A DNA stretch of 64,000 bases, from the NCBI RefSeq assembly GCF_014643375.1, contig NZ_BMJJ01000005.1, forward strand, positions 124,001 through 188,000. The letters run 5' to 3'. Both the position numbers and the translations under genes were made by a program. The notes below the pieces were generated by a model. The model saw only the letters and a program-made list of their open reading frames with translations. It ran no database searches and was not told where the DNA came from. The stretch's first letter is position 1; each line of letters opens with the position of its first letter. Of the stretch, positions 50,884-59,731 are shown piece after piece. The DNA comes from Aureimonas glaciei (GTDB lineage Bacteria > Pseudomonadota > Alphaproteobacteria > Rhizobiales > Rhizobiaceae).

Positions 50884-51021
50884 CTAGTCATCCTCGGGCT
50901 TGACCCGAGGACCCATGCCGAATCGCCGAACGCGCTCGATCAGGGGGATATTCCCACTCTGAGCCGGCATGGCAGCGACACCGTCTCGGAATGGGTCCCG
51001 GATCAAGTCCGGGATGACTAA
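50884..51021. repeat. Long inverted repeat element between phnD and phnE
   Basis: The ends are inverted copies: TAGTCATCCTCGGGCTTGAC (50885-50904) at the left, and on the minus strand TTAGTCATCCCGGACTTGAT at the right (51021-51002), each followed by a CCCATxCCGA stretch. Both ends contain an inner hairpin (CCTCGGGCTTGACCCGAGG and CCCGGATCAAGTCCGGG). The 138-base unit looks like a rhizobial intergenic MITE-like palindrome, with no ORF. It fills most of the 356-base gap between phnD and phnE. Confidence 0.65.
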
Positions 51022-51121
51022 TTTCAGGACGTCGGCGACATGCGCCGGCTGTCATCTTCCAGCGCCAGTGCGTTTACCGCCGGCAACGATCGATCCCCTC
51101 ACCACCACCCAGAAAGCCGCC

Positions 51122-51928
51122 ATGTCCGACGTCACCCTTCCCCACGCCAAGCCGATGATCGAGCGCCGCTGGTCCGAGACCGTCTGGAGCTACGTCACCT
51201 GGGCCGCGCTGGCGATCGCCCTCGTCTGGAGCTGGGGCCCGGCGGAGATGGGCCGCTGGACCTATCTCTTCACCGATGCCGACAACATGGCGCAATACGC
51301 CTCCGGCTTCCTGTCGCCGGACTTCAAGGACTGGAATTATTACGTCGGCGAGATGATCGTCACGGTGCAGATCGCGCTGTGGGGAACCGTGCTCGCGACG
51401 ATCCTCGCCGTGCCCTTCGGCATCCTCTCGGCGAGCAACATGACCCCCTGGTACATCCGGCAGCCGACGCGGCGGCTGATGGATATGTTCCGCGCCATCC
51501 ACGAGGTGGTCTTCGCCGTGCTCTTCGTCGTCGCCGTCGGCCTCGGCCCCTTTGCCGGCGTCATGGCGCTGTTCATCCACACCACGGGCATTCTGGCGAA
51601 ACTGTTCTCGGAGGCTGTCGAGGCCATCGATCCGCGTCCGGTCGAGGCGATCCGCGCCACCGGCGCCTCGAAGCTGCAGGAAGTCGTGTATGGCGTCATT
51701 CCGCAGGTTCTGCCGCTGTGGATGTCCTATACGCTGTACCGGTTCGAATCGAACGTCCGCGCCGCGACCATCCTCGGCCTCATCGGCGCCGGCGGCATCG
51801 GCCAGGTGATGTTCGAGACGATCCGCGGCTTCTACTATTCGCAGGCGGCCGCGGTCCTCATTCTGGTGGTGCTGACCGTGATCCTGACCGACCTCCTGTC
51901 CCAGCAGCTGCGCAAGCGGGTGACGTAA
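51122..51928 (+). CDS. phnE: Phosphonate ABC transporter permease PhnE
   Basis: A 268-residue permease with about six membrane helices; the binding-protein-dependent EAA motif is [25 protein letters not shown] (about 179-203). Family segments are [30 protein letters not shown] and [33 protein letters not shown]. There is only one PhnE here, whereas some rhizobia have two, so the pore would be a homodimer. A palindromic repeat separates it from phnD, and DUF1045 follows three bases later. Confidence 0.94.
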   Translation: MSDVTLPHAKPMIERRWSETVWSYVTWAALAIALVWSWGPAEMGRWTYLFTDADNMAQYASGFLSPDFKDWNYYVGEMIVTVQIALWGTVLATILAVPFGILSASNMTPWYIRQPTRRLMDMFRAIHEVVFAVLFVVAVGLGPFAGVMALFIHTTGILAKLFSEAVEAIDPRPVEAIRATGASKLQEVVYGVIPQVLPLWMSYTLYRFESNVRAATILGLIGAGGIGQVMFETIRGFYYSQAAAVLILVVLTVILTDLLSQQLRKRVT

Positions 51929-51931
51929 GCC

Positions 51932-52603
51932 TTGCGCGTTGCGATCTACTTCACCCCGCCGGCCGGGGCACCGCTGGCGCGCGCGGCGGCCGAATGGCTC
52001 GGCCGCGACGCCTTTCTCGGCACGGCGACGCGGGACACCGATCCGCTCATCGACCCGATCGTGGCCGAACCCGCCCGCTACGGTTTTCATGCGACCATGC
52101 GGGCGCCGTTCACGCTGGCGGACGGATGCGAGCTGACCGATCTGGACGAGCGGCTGGCGCGCTTTGCGGCTTCGCGGCCCGCCTTCCGCCTGCCGGCGAT
52201 CCGGCTGGCGCAGCTCGGCCGCTTTTTCGCTTTGGTGCCCGCCGCTCCCGATGCCCAGCTGGCGGAGCTCGAAGCCGACACGGTGACGACCTTCGAACCC
52301 TTCCGCCGTCCCTCGACGCCGGAAGAGATCGCCCGGCGCCGGCCGCAGGACCTCAGCGAGCGCCAGCGTGGCCATCTCCAAACCTTCGGCTACCCCTATG
52401 TGTTCGAGGACTTCCGCTTCCACATGACCTTGACCGGCCCGGTCGATGCGGCGCAGACAGAGGCCGTTCATGCCCTGTTGACCGAGCGCTTTTCCGCCTT
52501 CGACGGCGCCGCCCTTCCGGTCGATGGCCTCGCACTGTTCGTCGAGCCGGCACCAGGCCAGCCCTTGCGCGTGCATTCGCTTCATTCCTTCGACGCGCGT
52601 TGA
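51932..52603 (+). CDS. DUF1045 phosphonate-locus 2H phosphoesterase
   Basis: A 223-residue protein of the DUF1045 family, which belongs to the 2H (two-histidine) phosphoesterases. The two HxT motifs are visible: GFHATMRAPF (H53, T55) and FRFHMTLTGP (H164, T166). The family is almost always found inside phn operons, and a role in cyclic phosphate hydrolysis is inferred. The start is TTG 51932, three bases after phnE; no better start exists. It could replace PhnP, which is missing from this locus. Confidence 0.9.
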   Translation: MRVAIYFTPPAGAPLARAAAEWLGRDAFLGTATRDTDPLIDPIVAEPARYGFHATMRAPFTLADGCELTDLDERLARFAASRPAFRLPAIRLAQLGRFFALVPAAPDAQLAELEADTVTTFEPFRRPSTPEEIARRRPQDLSERQRGHLQTFGYPYVFEDFRFHMTLTGPVDAAQTEAVHALLTERFSAFDGAALPVDGLALFVEPAPGQPLRVHSLHSFDAR

Positions 52604-52627
52604 GCGTCCACTGCCAGAGCTTTCAAG

Positions 52628-53761
52628 ATGTCCCATGAGACCGTTCTTTCCAATGCCCGCATCGTTCTGTCCGACCGCGTCGTCGACGGGCACCTCGTGC
52701 TGCGCGACGGCCTGATCGCGGCCATCGGCGAGGGTCCGGCGACCGGCGAGGACATGGGCGGCGACACGCTCGTCCCCGGTCTCGTCGAGCTGCACACCGA
52801 CCATATCGAGGGCCATTACCTGCCGCGGCCGAAGGTGCGGTGGAACAAGCTGGCGGCGATCCAGGCGCATGACGCACAGATCGCCTCCTCCGGCATCACC
52901 ACCGTGTTCGACGCCCTGCGCGTCGGCATGGACGAGAATGCCGACATCGGCGCCCGCGATATGCGCGACATGGCCGACGCCATCGCCCGCTCCGTCGCCG
53001 AGGACCGGCTGCGCGCCGACCACTTCATCCATCTGCGCTGCGAGGTTTCCGCCGGCGACGTCGTCGAGGGCTTCGAGGCCATGATGGGCAACGAGCTGGT
53101 GAAGCTGGCCTCGCTGATGGATCACGCGCCGGGCCAGCGCCAGTTCGTCGACATCGACACCTACCGCTCCTACTACCAGGGGAAGATGAAGCTGTCGGAC
53201 GCCGAGTTCGACACCTTCTGCCGCCGCCGGATCGAGGAATCCGAGGCCAATGCGCCGGGAAGCCGCATTCACATCGCCGCCCGTTGCCGCGAGGAAGGCA
53301 TCGCGCTCGCCTCGCATGACGATGCCACGCTCGCCCATGTCGCGGAGGCGATCGGCTTCGGCATCGCGCTCGCCGAATTCCCGACGACGATGGAGGCCGC
53401 GCGCGCCTCGCACGAAGCGGGCCTGAAGGTGCTGATGGGCGCGCCGAACGTCGTGCGCGGTGGCTCGCATTCCGGCAATATTTCCGCCTTCGACCTCGGC
53501 GAGGCCGGCGTGCTCGACATCCTCTCCTCCGATTACGTGCCGTTCAGCCTGATCCAGGCGGCCTTCCAGCTCGGCGCCGAGCGGGCGGACTTGGCCGCGG
53601 CGATCCGCCTGGTGACGAAGAACCCGGCCGAGACGGTGGGGCTCACCGATCGCGGCGAGATCGCCGTCGGCAAGCGCGCCGATCTGGTGCGGGTGCGGCC
53701 GGTGCAGGCCGAGGCGCCGGTGGTGCGCGCGGTGCTGCGCGAGGGCCGCCGCGTTGCGTGA
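52628..53761 (+). CDS. phnM: Alpha-D-ribose 1-methylphosphonate 5-triphosphate diphosphatase PhnM
   Basis: PhnM removes pyrophosphate from ribosyl alkylphosphonate triphosphate. The 377-residue amidohydrolase-fold protein has LVPGLVELHTDHIEGHYLPRPKVRW with the metal ligands HxDH, LRCEVSAGDV, and ASHDDATLAHVAEA, GAPNVVRGGSHSGN and DILSSDYVPFSLIQAAFQL. The C-terminal ITE-like part IAVGKRADLVRVRPV is typical. The stop overlaps the start of phnN. Confidence 0.95.
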   Translation: MSHETVLSNARIVLSDRVVDGHLVLRDGLIAAIGEGPATGEDMGGDTLVPGLVELHTDHIEGHYLPRPKVRWNKLAAIQAHDAQIASSGITTVFDALRVGMDENADIGARDMRDMADAIARSVAEDRLRADHFIHLRCEVSAGDVVEGFEAMMGNELVKLASLMDHAPGQRQFVDIDTYRSYYQGKMKLSDAEFDTFCRRRIEESEANAPGSRIHIAARCREEGIALASHDDATLAHVAEAIGFGIALAEFPTTMEAARASHEAGLKVLMGAPNVVRGGSHSGNISAFDLGEAGVLDILSSDYVPFSLIQAAFQLGAERADLAAAIRLVTKNPAETVGLTDRGEIAVGKRADLVRVRPVQAEAPVVRAVLREGRRVA

Positions 53762-54347
53762 TGGTTGGGAGGAGCGTCCCGCCGGTCCCTTCATCGCCGT
53801 GGTCGGGCCGAGCGGCGCTGGCAAGGACACCATTCTGGCGCTGGCGCGGCCGCATCTTCGCCCCGCCATCCGCTTTGCCCGGCGCATCATCACAAGGGTG
53901 TCGCAGGTCGAAGCGGAAGACCACGACTGCCTCGACGAGGCTGCCTTCGAGGCGGCCGAGCGCGAGGGTGCCTTCTGCCTCAGCTGGGCGGCGCACGGGC
54001 TGCGCTACGGCCTGCCGGCCTCGCTCCTCGCCCATTGCGAAGGCGGAGAAGCCGTCGTCGCCAATGTCTCGCGCCGCGCGCTCGGCCCCGCCGCCCAGCG
54101 CTTCGCCCTGCTGCATGTCGTCGAGATCACCGCACCGCGCGCGCTTCTGGTCGAGCGCATCGCCGCGCGCGGGCGCGAAAGCGCCGAGGAGATCGAGGCG
54201 CGCCTCGCCCGCAACGTCGCGCTCGATGTGCCGTCGGGTGCGCATGGGCCGCATCGCATTGACAATTCCGGCCGGGCCGAGGATGCGGCGGCCGACTTCG
54301 TCCGCCTCGTGGACAGTCTCGTCAGCGGCACCCACTCTGCGACCTGA
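53754..54347 (+). CDS. phnN: Ribose 1,5-bisphosphate phosphokinase PhnN
   Basis: PhnN phosphorylates ribose 1,5-bisphosphate to PRPP, using ATP, the last step that returns the ribose to metabolism. The 197-residue protein has P-loop GPSGAGKDT near residue 18, RRIITRVSQVEAEDHDCLDEAAFE, FCLSWAAHGLRYGLPASL and RIDNSGRAEDAAADFVRLV. The start is TTG 53754, overlapping the phnM stop by eight bases; there is no ATG alternative that keeps the P-loop. The gene is convergent with the TetR gene, overlapping by 26 bases at the 3' ends. Confidence 0.93.
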   Translation: MRDGWEERPAGPFIAVVGPSGAGKDTILALARPHLRPAIRFARRIITRVSQVEAEDHDCLDEAAFEAAEREGAFCLSWAAHGLRYGLPASLLAHCEGGEAVVANVSRRALGPAAQRFALLHVVEITAPRALLVERIAARGRESAEEIEARLARNVALDVPSGAHGPHRIDNSGRAEDAAADFVRLVDSLVSGTHSAT

Positions 54348-54978
54348 GGCCAACGGTCCCGGTGCACCCCGCGCGGAAACTGGCGAAAAGACTGTCTATC
54401 AGGGGCCTTGCCGTCGCGACGATGTCGAACTCGCGCTCCAGCCGCAGCCATTCCGAAAACAGGCCGACCATGGCGCAGAAATAGGCGTTGGCGGCCAGTG
54501 CCGGCGTCCAGTCCCGGCCGAGGCTGCCGACCAAAGCGGCGCGCTCGAAGACCTCGATCAGCACCTTCTTCATCCGTTCGTCATCGGCGCGGCGGCTGAC
54601 CAGGGCCTCGCGCATTTCGCCGACGTATTCGCATCGCAATAAAATGATCGTGTAGACCCGCTGCGCGCGTTGGTCCGTAGCGAAGCCGGCAATGGCATCC
54701 ATCGTCGTGGTGTAGAGCAGATCGAGGCATCGATCCGAGCGCGTCATCTCGCCGCCGTGAAAAAACGTCTCCTGCGGCAGTCGGGCCCTGTCCTGCATGG
54801 CCTTGAACAGGTCGACCTTGCCGGAAAAGTGCCAGTAGATGGCGCCCCGCGTCACCTCCGCCGCCGCCGCGATCTGGGCCAGCGACGTGCGTCCGACGCC
54901 GCGTTCGATGAACACGGCTTCGGCCGCGTCGAGGATCGCGGACCGGGTTTCGAGAGCTTCTTCCTTGGTGCGGCGCAC
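54322..54978 (-). CDS. TetR/AcrR-family repressor of the RND pump
   Basis: A 218-residue AcrR/TtgR-type repressor. The N-terminal HTH covers about residues 8-55 (TRSAILDAAEAVFIERGVGRTSLAQIAAAAEVTRGAIYWHFSGKVDLFKAM), and the C-terminal domain binds inducers. Start GTG 54978 follows AAGGAGG; the open frame upstream is not coding. It is divergent from the RND genes, with an AcrR-like operator in the gap. It probably represses both the pump and itself and is relieved by hydrophobic drugs. Confidence 0.9.
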   Translation of the reverse strand: MRRTKEEALETRSAILDAAEAVFIERGVGRTSLAQIAAAAEVTRGAIYWHFSGKVDLFKAMQDRARLPQETFFHGGEMTRSDRCLDLLYTTTMDAIAGFATDQRAQRVYTIILLRCEYVGEMREALVSRRADDERMKKVLIEVFERAALVGSLGRDWTPALAANAYFCAMVGLFSEWLRLEREFDIVATARPLIDSLFASFRAGCTGTVGLRSQSGCR

Positions 54979-54992
54979 GGGGCCTCCTTGCT

Positions 54993-55016
54993 TACATGCA
55001 TCTATGAATGTATGGA
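54993..55016. promoter_or_regulatory. AcrR-type operator
   Basis: The half-sites TACATGCAT (54993-55001) and ATGAATGTATG (55004-55014) form a 24-bp element that matches the E. coli AcrR operator in 20 of 24 positions. It is in the gap between the TetR gene and the RND membrane fusion gene, right over the expected promoter. Confidence 0.75.
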
Positions 55017-55062
55017 TGCTGCATTGCAATAGGCCGTGCTGCGGTTCGTTTTGGGTCTCGTC

Positions 55063-56340
55063 ATGAATTCACTTGGTTTTTCGACCCTTCGCGCGGTGCT
55101 GGTTCTGGCCGCCCTCTCGCCCGCGGCCGCGCTCGCCCAGGCGCCCGGCGGCGCCGCGCCCCCGCCGCCGGCCGTCACCGTCGAGACGATCGCGACCCGC
55201 GCGCTGCCGATCACCTATGAATATGCCGGCCGTGTCGCCGCCTCCCGCGAGGTCGAGGTGCGCGCGCGCGTCGCCGGCATCCTGCTCGACCGCGCCTTCG
55301 TCGAAGGCGCGCGCGTCGCGCCGAACCAGGTCCTGTTCCGCATCGACCCGCGCGAGTTCGAGGCGCAGGTGGCGCTGGCACAGGCGCAGCTGCAGCAGCA
55401 GCAGGCGACGCTCGGCCAGGCCCGCCGCACCGAGGAGCGCCAGCGCGCGCTGACATCGCGCGGCGCCGCCTCCACCGCGACGCTCGACGACGCCACCTCC
55501 AGCCGGGAACTGGCCGAAGCGCAGGTCGCGGCGGCCGAAGCCAATCTCGAGACGGCGCGCCTGTCGCTCGCCTATGCCACCGTCACCGCGCCGGTCGGCG
55601 GCGTCACCAGCCTCGACCAGGTGCCCGAGGGCAGCCTGATCACCGTGAATGCGCTGCTCACCAAGATCTCCCAGCTGGACCCGATCTACGTGAACTTCTC
55701 GGCCGCCGACACCGAGGCGATCGCCATGCGCAAGCTGATCGAGGACGGTGCCGGCAACCGCAACAGCCTCTCGGTCGAGGTCTCCTTCGGCGACGGCAGC
55801 ACCTACGGGCAGAAGGGGACGATCGACTTCACCGCCTCCAGCATCGACACCGAGACCGGCACCATCCTGTCGCGCGCCGTGCTGCCGAACCCGGATGTCC
55901 GCCTCATCCCCGGCCAGTTCGTCCGCGTCACGGTCTCCGGCCTCGAGATCGAGGATGCGGTCACCATCCCGACGGTGGCGCTGATGCAGGGACCGCAGGG
56001 TCCCTTCGTCTTCACCGTCAACGAGGAGAACGTCGTCGGCGTCCGCCCGATCAAGATCGGCCGGGAGCTCGGCGACAACATCCTCGTCACCGAGGGCCTG
56101 AAGAACGGCGACCGCATCGTCACCGAGGGCGTCGTCAAGGCGCGGCCGGGATCGCCGGTCAATCCGGGCGGCGCGGCAGCGCCCGCAACCGCTGCCGCGC
56201 CGGCCGGCGGGGCGACGGCCGAAGCGCCAGCCGCGCCGACCGAAGACGCCGCAGCGACGCCCGCCGCTCCCGCTCAGCCCGCCGAGACGACCGAAACCGG
56301 CGACGCGGCGAAGACGCCCGCCGGGGAGGCCGCGCAGTGA
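55063..56340 (+). CDS. RND efflux periplasmic adaptor (AcrA/MexA type)
   Basis: A 425-residue membrane fusion protein. A signal-like segment is at residues 1-26, followed by the lipoyl/coiled-coil region ([54 protein letters not shown]) and beta-barrel ([56 protein letters not shown]). There is no lipobox. The final ~60 residues are Ala/Pro/Thr-rich. Start ATG 55063 is chosen over GTG 55036. Stop overlaps the RND gene (GTGA). Confidence 0.92.
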   Translation: MNSLGFSTLRAVLVLAALSPAAALAQAPGGAAPPPPAVTVETIATRALPITYEYAGRVAASREVEVRARVAGILLDRAFVEGARVAPNQVLFRIDPREFEAQVALAQAQLQQQQATLGQARRTEERQRALTSRGAASTATLDDATSSRELAEAQVAAAEANLETARLSLAYATVTAPVGGVTSLDQVPEGSLITVNALLTKISQLDPIYVNFSAADTEAIAMRKLIEDGAGNRNSLSVEVSFGDGSTYGQKGTIDFTASSIDTETGTILSRAVLPNPDVRLIPGQFVRVTVSGLEIEDAVTIPTVALMQGPQGPFVFTVNEENVVGVRPIKIGRELGDNILVTEGLKNGDRIVTEGVVKARPGSPVNPGGAAAPATAAAPAGGATAEAPAAPTEDAAATPAAPAQPAETTETGDAAKTPAGEAAQ

Positions 56341-59300
56341 ATTCCCGCTTCTTCGTCGACCATCCGGTCTTTGCCGCCGTCATCTCCATCGTCATCGTGC
56401 TCGCCGGCGTGATGGGCCTGCGCGCGCTGCCGATCGAGCAGTATCCGCAGCTCGTCCCGCCCGAAGTGGTGGTGACCGCCTCCTATCCCGGCGCCAGCGC
56501 CGAGACCCTCGCCCAGACCGTCTCCGCCCCGCTCGAGCAGCAGATCAACGGCGTCGAGGGCATGATCTACATGAAGTCGACGAACTCCTCGTCGGGTTCG
56601 GCCTCGGTCACCGTCACCTTCGCCAGCGGCACCGATCCCGACCAGGCGACGATCAACGTCAACAACCGCGTGCAGCAGGCGGTCTCGTCGCTGCCGACGG
56701 AAGTGCAGCGCCTCGGCGTCACCGTGGTCAAACGCTCGTCGTCGATCCTCGCGGTTCTCACGATGACCTCGCAGGACCCGCGCTACGACGCGACCTACGT
56801 GTCGAACTACGCCCTCCTCTACGTCCTCGACGAGCTGAAGCGCCTGCCCGGCATCGGCGAGGCGCAGCTCTTCGGCCAGCGCAACTATTCCATGCGCATC
56901 TGGCTGCGGCCCGACCAGCTCGCCCAGTACGACCTGACCCCGACCAATGTCGCCGACGCGATCCGCGAGCAGAACGCGCAGTTCGCCGCCGGCCAGTTCG
57001 GTGCCGAGCCGAATGCCGGCCCCCTCGCCTTCACCTATTCCGTCACCACGGCGGGCCGGCTGCCGGACGTGCAGGCCTTCGAGAACATCATTCTGAAGTC
57101 CAACACCAACGCCGCCTCGCTGCTCCTCAAGGACGTGGCGCGGGTCGAGCTGGGCGCCCAGGACTACGGCTTCAACGCCACCTATAACGGTGACGCGACG
57201 GTGCCGATCGGCATCTACCTGCAGCCCGGCGCCAATGCGCTGGACACGCTGGCCGGCGTGCGCACGCGCATGGACGAGCTGAGCGCGTCCTTTCCCGACG
57301 GCGTCGAATACGCCATCCCCTACGACACCACGAAGTTCATCTCGGCCTCCATCGAGGAGGTCATCGCCACCTTTATCGAGGCGATGATTCTCGTCTTCAT
57401 CGTCGTCTTCATCTTCCTGCAGAGCTTTCGCGCGACGCTGATCCCCATGCTCGCGGTTCCGGTGTCAATCATCGGCACCTTCGGCGTGTTGCTGGTCCTC
57501 GGCTTCTCGATCAACCTTCTGACGCTGTTTGCGCTGGTGCTCGCCATCGGCATCGTGGTCGACGACGCCATCGTGGTGCTCGAGAACGTCGAGCGCATCA
57601 TGACGGCCGAAGGCCTGCCGCCGAAGGAGGCGACGGCCAAGGCCATGGGCGAGGTGACGAGCCCGGTCATCGCCATCGTGCTGGTGCTCTGCGCCGTGTT
57701 CATCCCCGTCGCCTTCCTCGGCGGCCTGGCCGGCACCATGTACCGCCAGTTCGCGGTGACCATCGCGGTCTCGGTGACGATTTCGGGCATCGTCGCTTTG
57801 ACGCTGACGCCGGCGCTGTGCGGCATCATCCTCAAGCAGTCGCATGGCAAGCCCTGGGCGCCGTTCCGCTGGTTCAACGCCGGCTTCGGCAAGCTCACCA
57901 ACGGCTACGGCGCCGTCGTCGGCTTCCTGATGCGCCATGCCTTCGTCGCCCTCATCCTGTTCGCCGCCATGTCCGGCGCCACCTACTACCTCTTCACCAC
58001 CCTGCCGGGCTCGCTCGTTCCCGACGAGGACCAGGGCTCGAACTTCGTCGTCGCGATCCTGCCGCCGGCCGCCTCGCTGTCGAGGTCCACCGCCGCCATG
58101 GCCGATGTCAGCACGAACATCCGCGCCAATCCCGCGGTCCAGGACGTCGTCGCCTTCGCCGGCTTCGATCTTCTGGCGGGTACCCAGAAGACCAGCGCCG
58201 GCGTCGCTTTCGTCACGCTGAAGGACTGGGGCGAGCGCACCGACCCGTCCGAAGACGGCCGCAACCTGCCGGGCGCCTTCATGGGCGCCAATGCCGGCAT
58301 CAAGGACGCGATGGTGCTGGCCTTCAACCCGCCGCCGATCCAGGGCCTGTCGACCACCGGCGGCTTCGATCTCTACGTCCAGGACCGCGGCGGTGCCGGC
58401 GCCGATGCGCTGATCAAGGCGACCGACGCGATGGTCGCCGCAGCGGCCAAGCGGCCGGAGCTGGCCGGCGTGCGCAGCACGTTCAGCGCCAGCGTGCCGC
58501 AATACAGGATCGACGTCGACCGCGAGAAGGCCAAGGCTCTCGACGTGCCGATCGCCCAGATCTTCACCACCATGCAGGCGACCTTCGGCAGCCTCTACGT
58601 CAACGACTTCACGCTGCTTGGCCGCAACTATCAGGTCTCGCTGCAGTCCGAGGCGCAGTTCCGCGAGCGGCCGGAGGACCTGAAATACGTCTTCGTGCAG
58701 GCCAATTCCGGCGCGATGATCCCGCTCGACACGCTCCTGAAGGTCGAGCGCGTCGTCGGCCCGGACCTGATCGAGCGCTACAACGCCTTCACCTCGGCCA
58801 AGGTCAGCGGCGGTCCGGCCCCCGGCTTCTCCTCCGGCCAGGCCCTGACGGCCATGCAGGAACTCGCCGCGGAGCTTCCGGAAGGCTACGACATCGCCTG
58901 GACGGGCTCGGCTTACCAGGAGATCTCGACCAGCGGCACGGGCGGCATCGCCATCGGCTTCGGCATCCTGATGGTCTTCCTGATTTTGGCGGCGCAGTAC
59001 GAGAAATGGTCGCTGCCGATCGCCGTCATCCTGGCGGTTCCCTTCGCCATGTTCGGCGCCCTCCTGGCGATCTACCTGCGCGGGCTGGAAAACGACGTCT
59101 ACTTCCAGATCGGCCTGGTGACCCTGGTCGGCCTGGCGGCCAAGAACGCCATCCTGATCGTCGAGTTCGCGGTCCTGAAGCGCGACGAGGGGCTCAGCGC
59201 CTACGACGCCGCGCTGGAGGGAGCCAAGCTGCGCTTCCGGCCGATCATCATGACCTCGCTCGCCTTCATCCTCGGCGTCGTGCCACTGGCGATCTCCACC

Positions 59301-59480
59301 GGCGCCGGCGCCGCCAGCCGCCATTCCATCGGCACCGGCGTCATCGGCGGCATGCTGTGTGCGACCTTCGTCGCCATCTTCTTCATCCCGCTGTTCTACA
59401 AGCTGCTGGCGGGCAAGCAGAAGGGACCGAAGGTCGCGGCGAGCGAGGCACCGAAGGAGCACGCCCCGGCGGCGGGCTGA
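56337..59480 (+). CDS. RND multidrug efflux transporter (AcrB/MexB, HAE1 type)
   Basis: A 1047-residue inner-membrane proton-driven drug pump with 12 membrane helices and two large periplasmic loops. The N terminus is [20 protein letters not shown], and the Asp pair of the proton relay is in [19 protein letters not shown]. Other HAE1 motifs: [39 protein letters not shown] and [26 protein letters not shown]. The start is GTG 56337, overlapping the adaptor stop. It lacks an outer-membrane channel gene next door, so it probably shares a TolC-type channel. Confidence 0.95.
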   Translation: MNSRFFVDHPVFAAVISIVIVLAGVMGLRALPIEQYPQLVPPEVVVTASYPGASAETLAQTVSAPLEQQINGVEGMIYMKSTNSSSGSASVTVTFASGTDPDQATINVNNRVQQAVSSLPTEVQRLGVTVVKRSSSILAVLTMTSQDPRYDATYVSNYALLYVLDELKRLPGIGEAQLFGQRNYSMRIWLRPDQLAQYDLTPTNVADAIREQNAQFAAGQFGAEPNAGPLAFTYSVTTAGRLPDVQAFENIILKSNTNAASLLLKDVARVELGAQDYGFNATYNGDATVPIGIYLQPGANALDTLAGVRTRMDELSASFPDGVEYAIPYDTTKFISASIEEVIATFIEAMILVFIVVFIFLQSFRATLIPMLAVPVSIIGTFGVLLVLGFSINLLTLFALVLAIGIVVDDAIVVLENVERIMTAEGLPPKEATAKAMGEVTSPVIAIVLVLCAVFIPVAFLGGLAGTMYRQFAVTIAVSVTISGIVALTLTPALCGIILKQSHGKPWAPFRWFNAGFGKLTNGYGAVVGFLMRHAFVALILFAAMSGATYYLFTTLPGSLVPDEDQGSNFVVAILPPAASLSRSTAAMADVSTNIRANPAVQDVVAFAGFDLLAGTQKTSAGVAFVTLKDWGERTDPSEDGRNLPGAFMGANAGIKDAMVLAFNPPPIQGLSTTGGFDLYVQDRGGAGADALIKATDAMVAAAAKRPELAGVRSTFSASVPQYRIDVDREKAKALDVPIAQIFTTMQATFGSLYVNDFTLLGRNYQVSLQSEAQFRERPEDLKYVFVQANSGAMIPLDTLLKVERVVGPDLIERYNAFTSAKVSGGPAPGFSSGQALTAMQELAAELPEGYDIAWTGSAYQEISTSGTGGIAIGFGILMVFLILAAQYEKWSLPIAVILAVPFAMFGALLAIYLRGLENDVYFQIGLVTLVGLAAKNAILIVEFAVLKRDEGLSAYDAALEGAKLRFRPIIMTSLAFILGVVPLAISTGAGAASRHSIGTGVIGGMLCATFVAIFFIPLFYKLLAGKQKGPKVAASEAPKEHAPAAG

Positions 59481-59731
59481 GCCCGCGCCGCCATGCCCCG
59501 CCGGCGCCAGGGGAATCGGGAGCCGGCGCCGTGAGCCCCGGCATCCCGGGCACAGGCACCAGAGCCCGCCCCGGACGGCGGCTCCAAGGGTTGCGCCGCG
59601 CCCCGACTGCGACTAGCAAGCAGCCCAAGCTCTGAAAGGGCGACTCCTTCCCCTGGTCATTCAATGATATGACCTGCTCGAAGCGTCGAAGCTTCCCCCT
59701 TCCGGGGTGCCGCGATGCCGGAGAACGATGC

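Noticed and set aside
51074-53893. 939-residue open frame on the minus strand
   Set aside because: It is antisense to phnE, DUF1045 and phnM, which have clear motifs. The long frame is an effect of GC-rich third positions.
59500-59530. Possible terminator after the RND gene
   Set aside because: Two GCCGGCGCC copies can pair only over six self-complementary bases and no T run follows.
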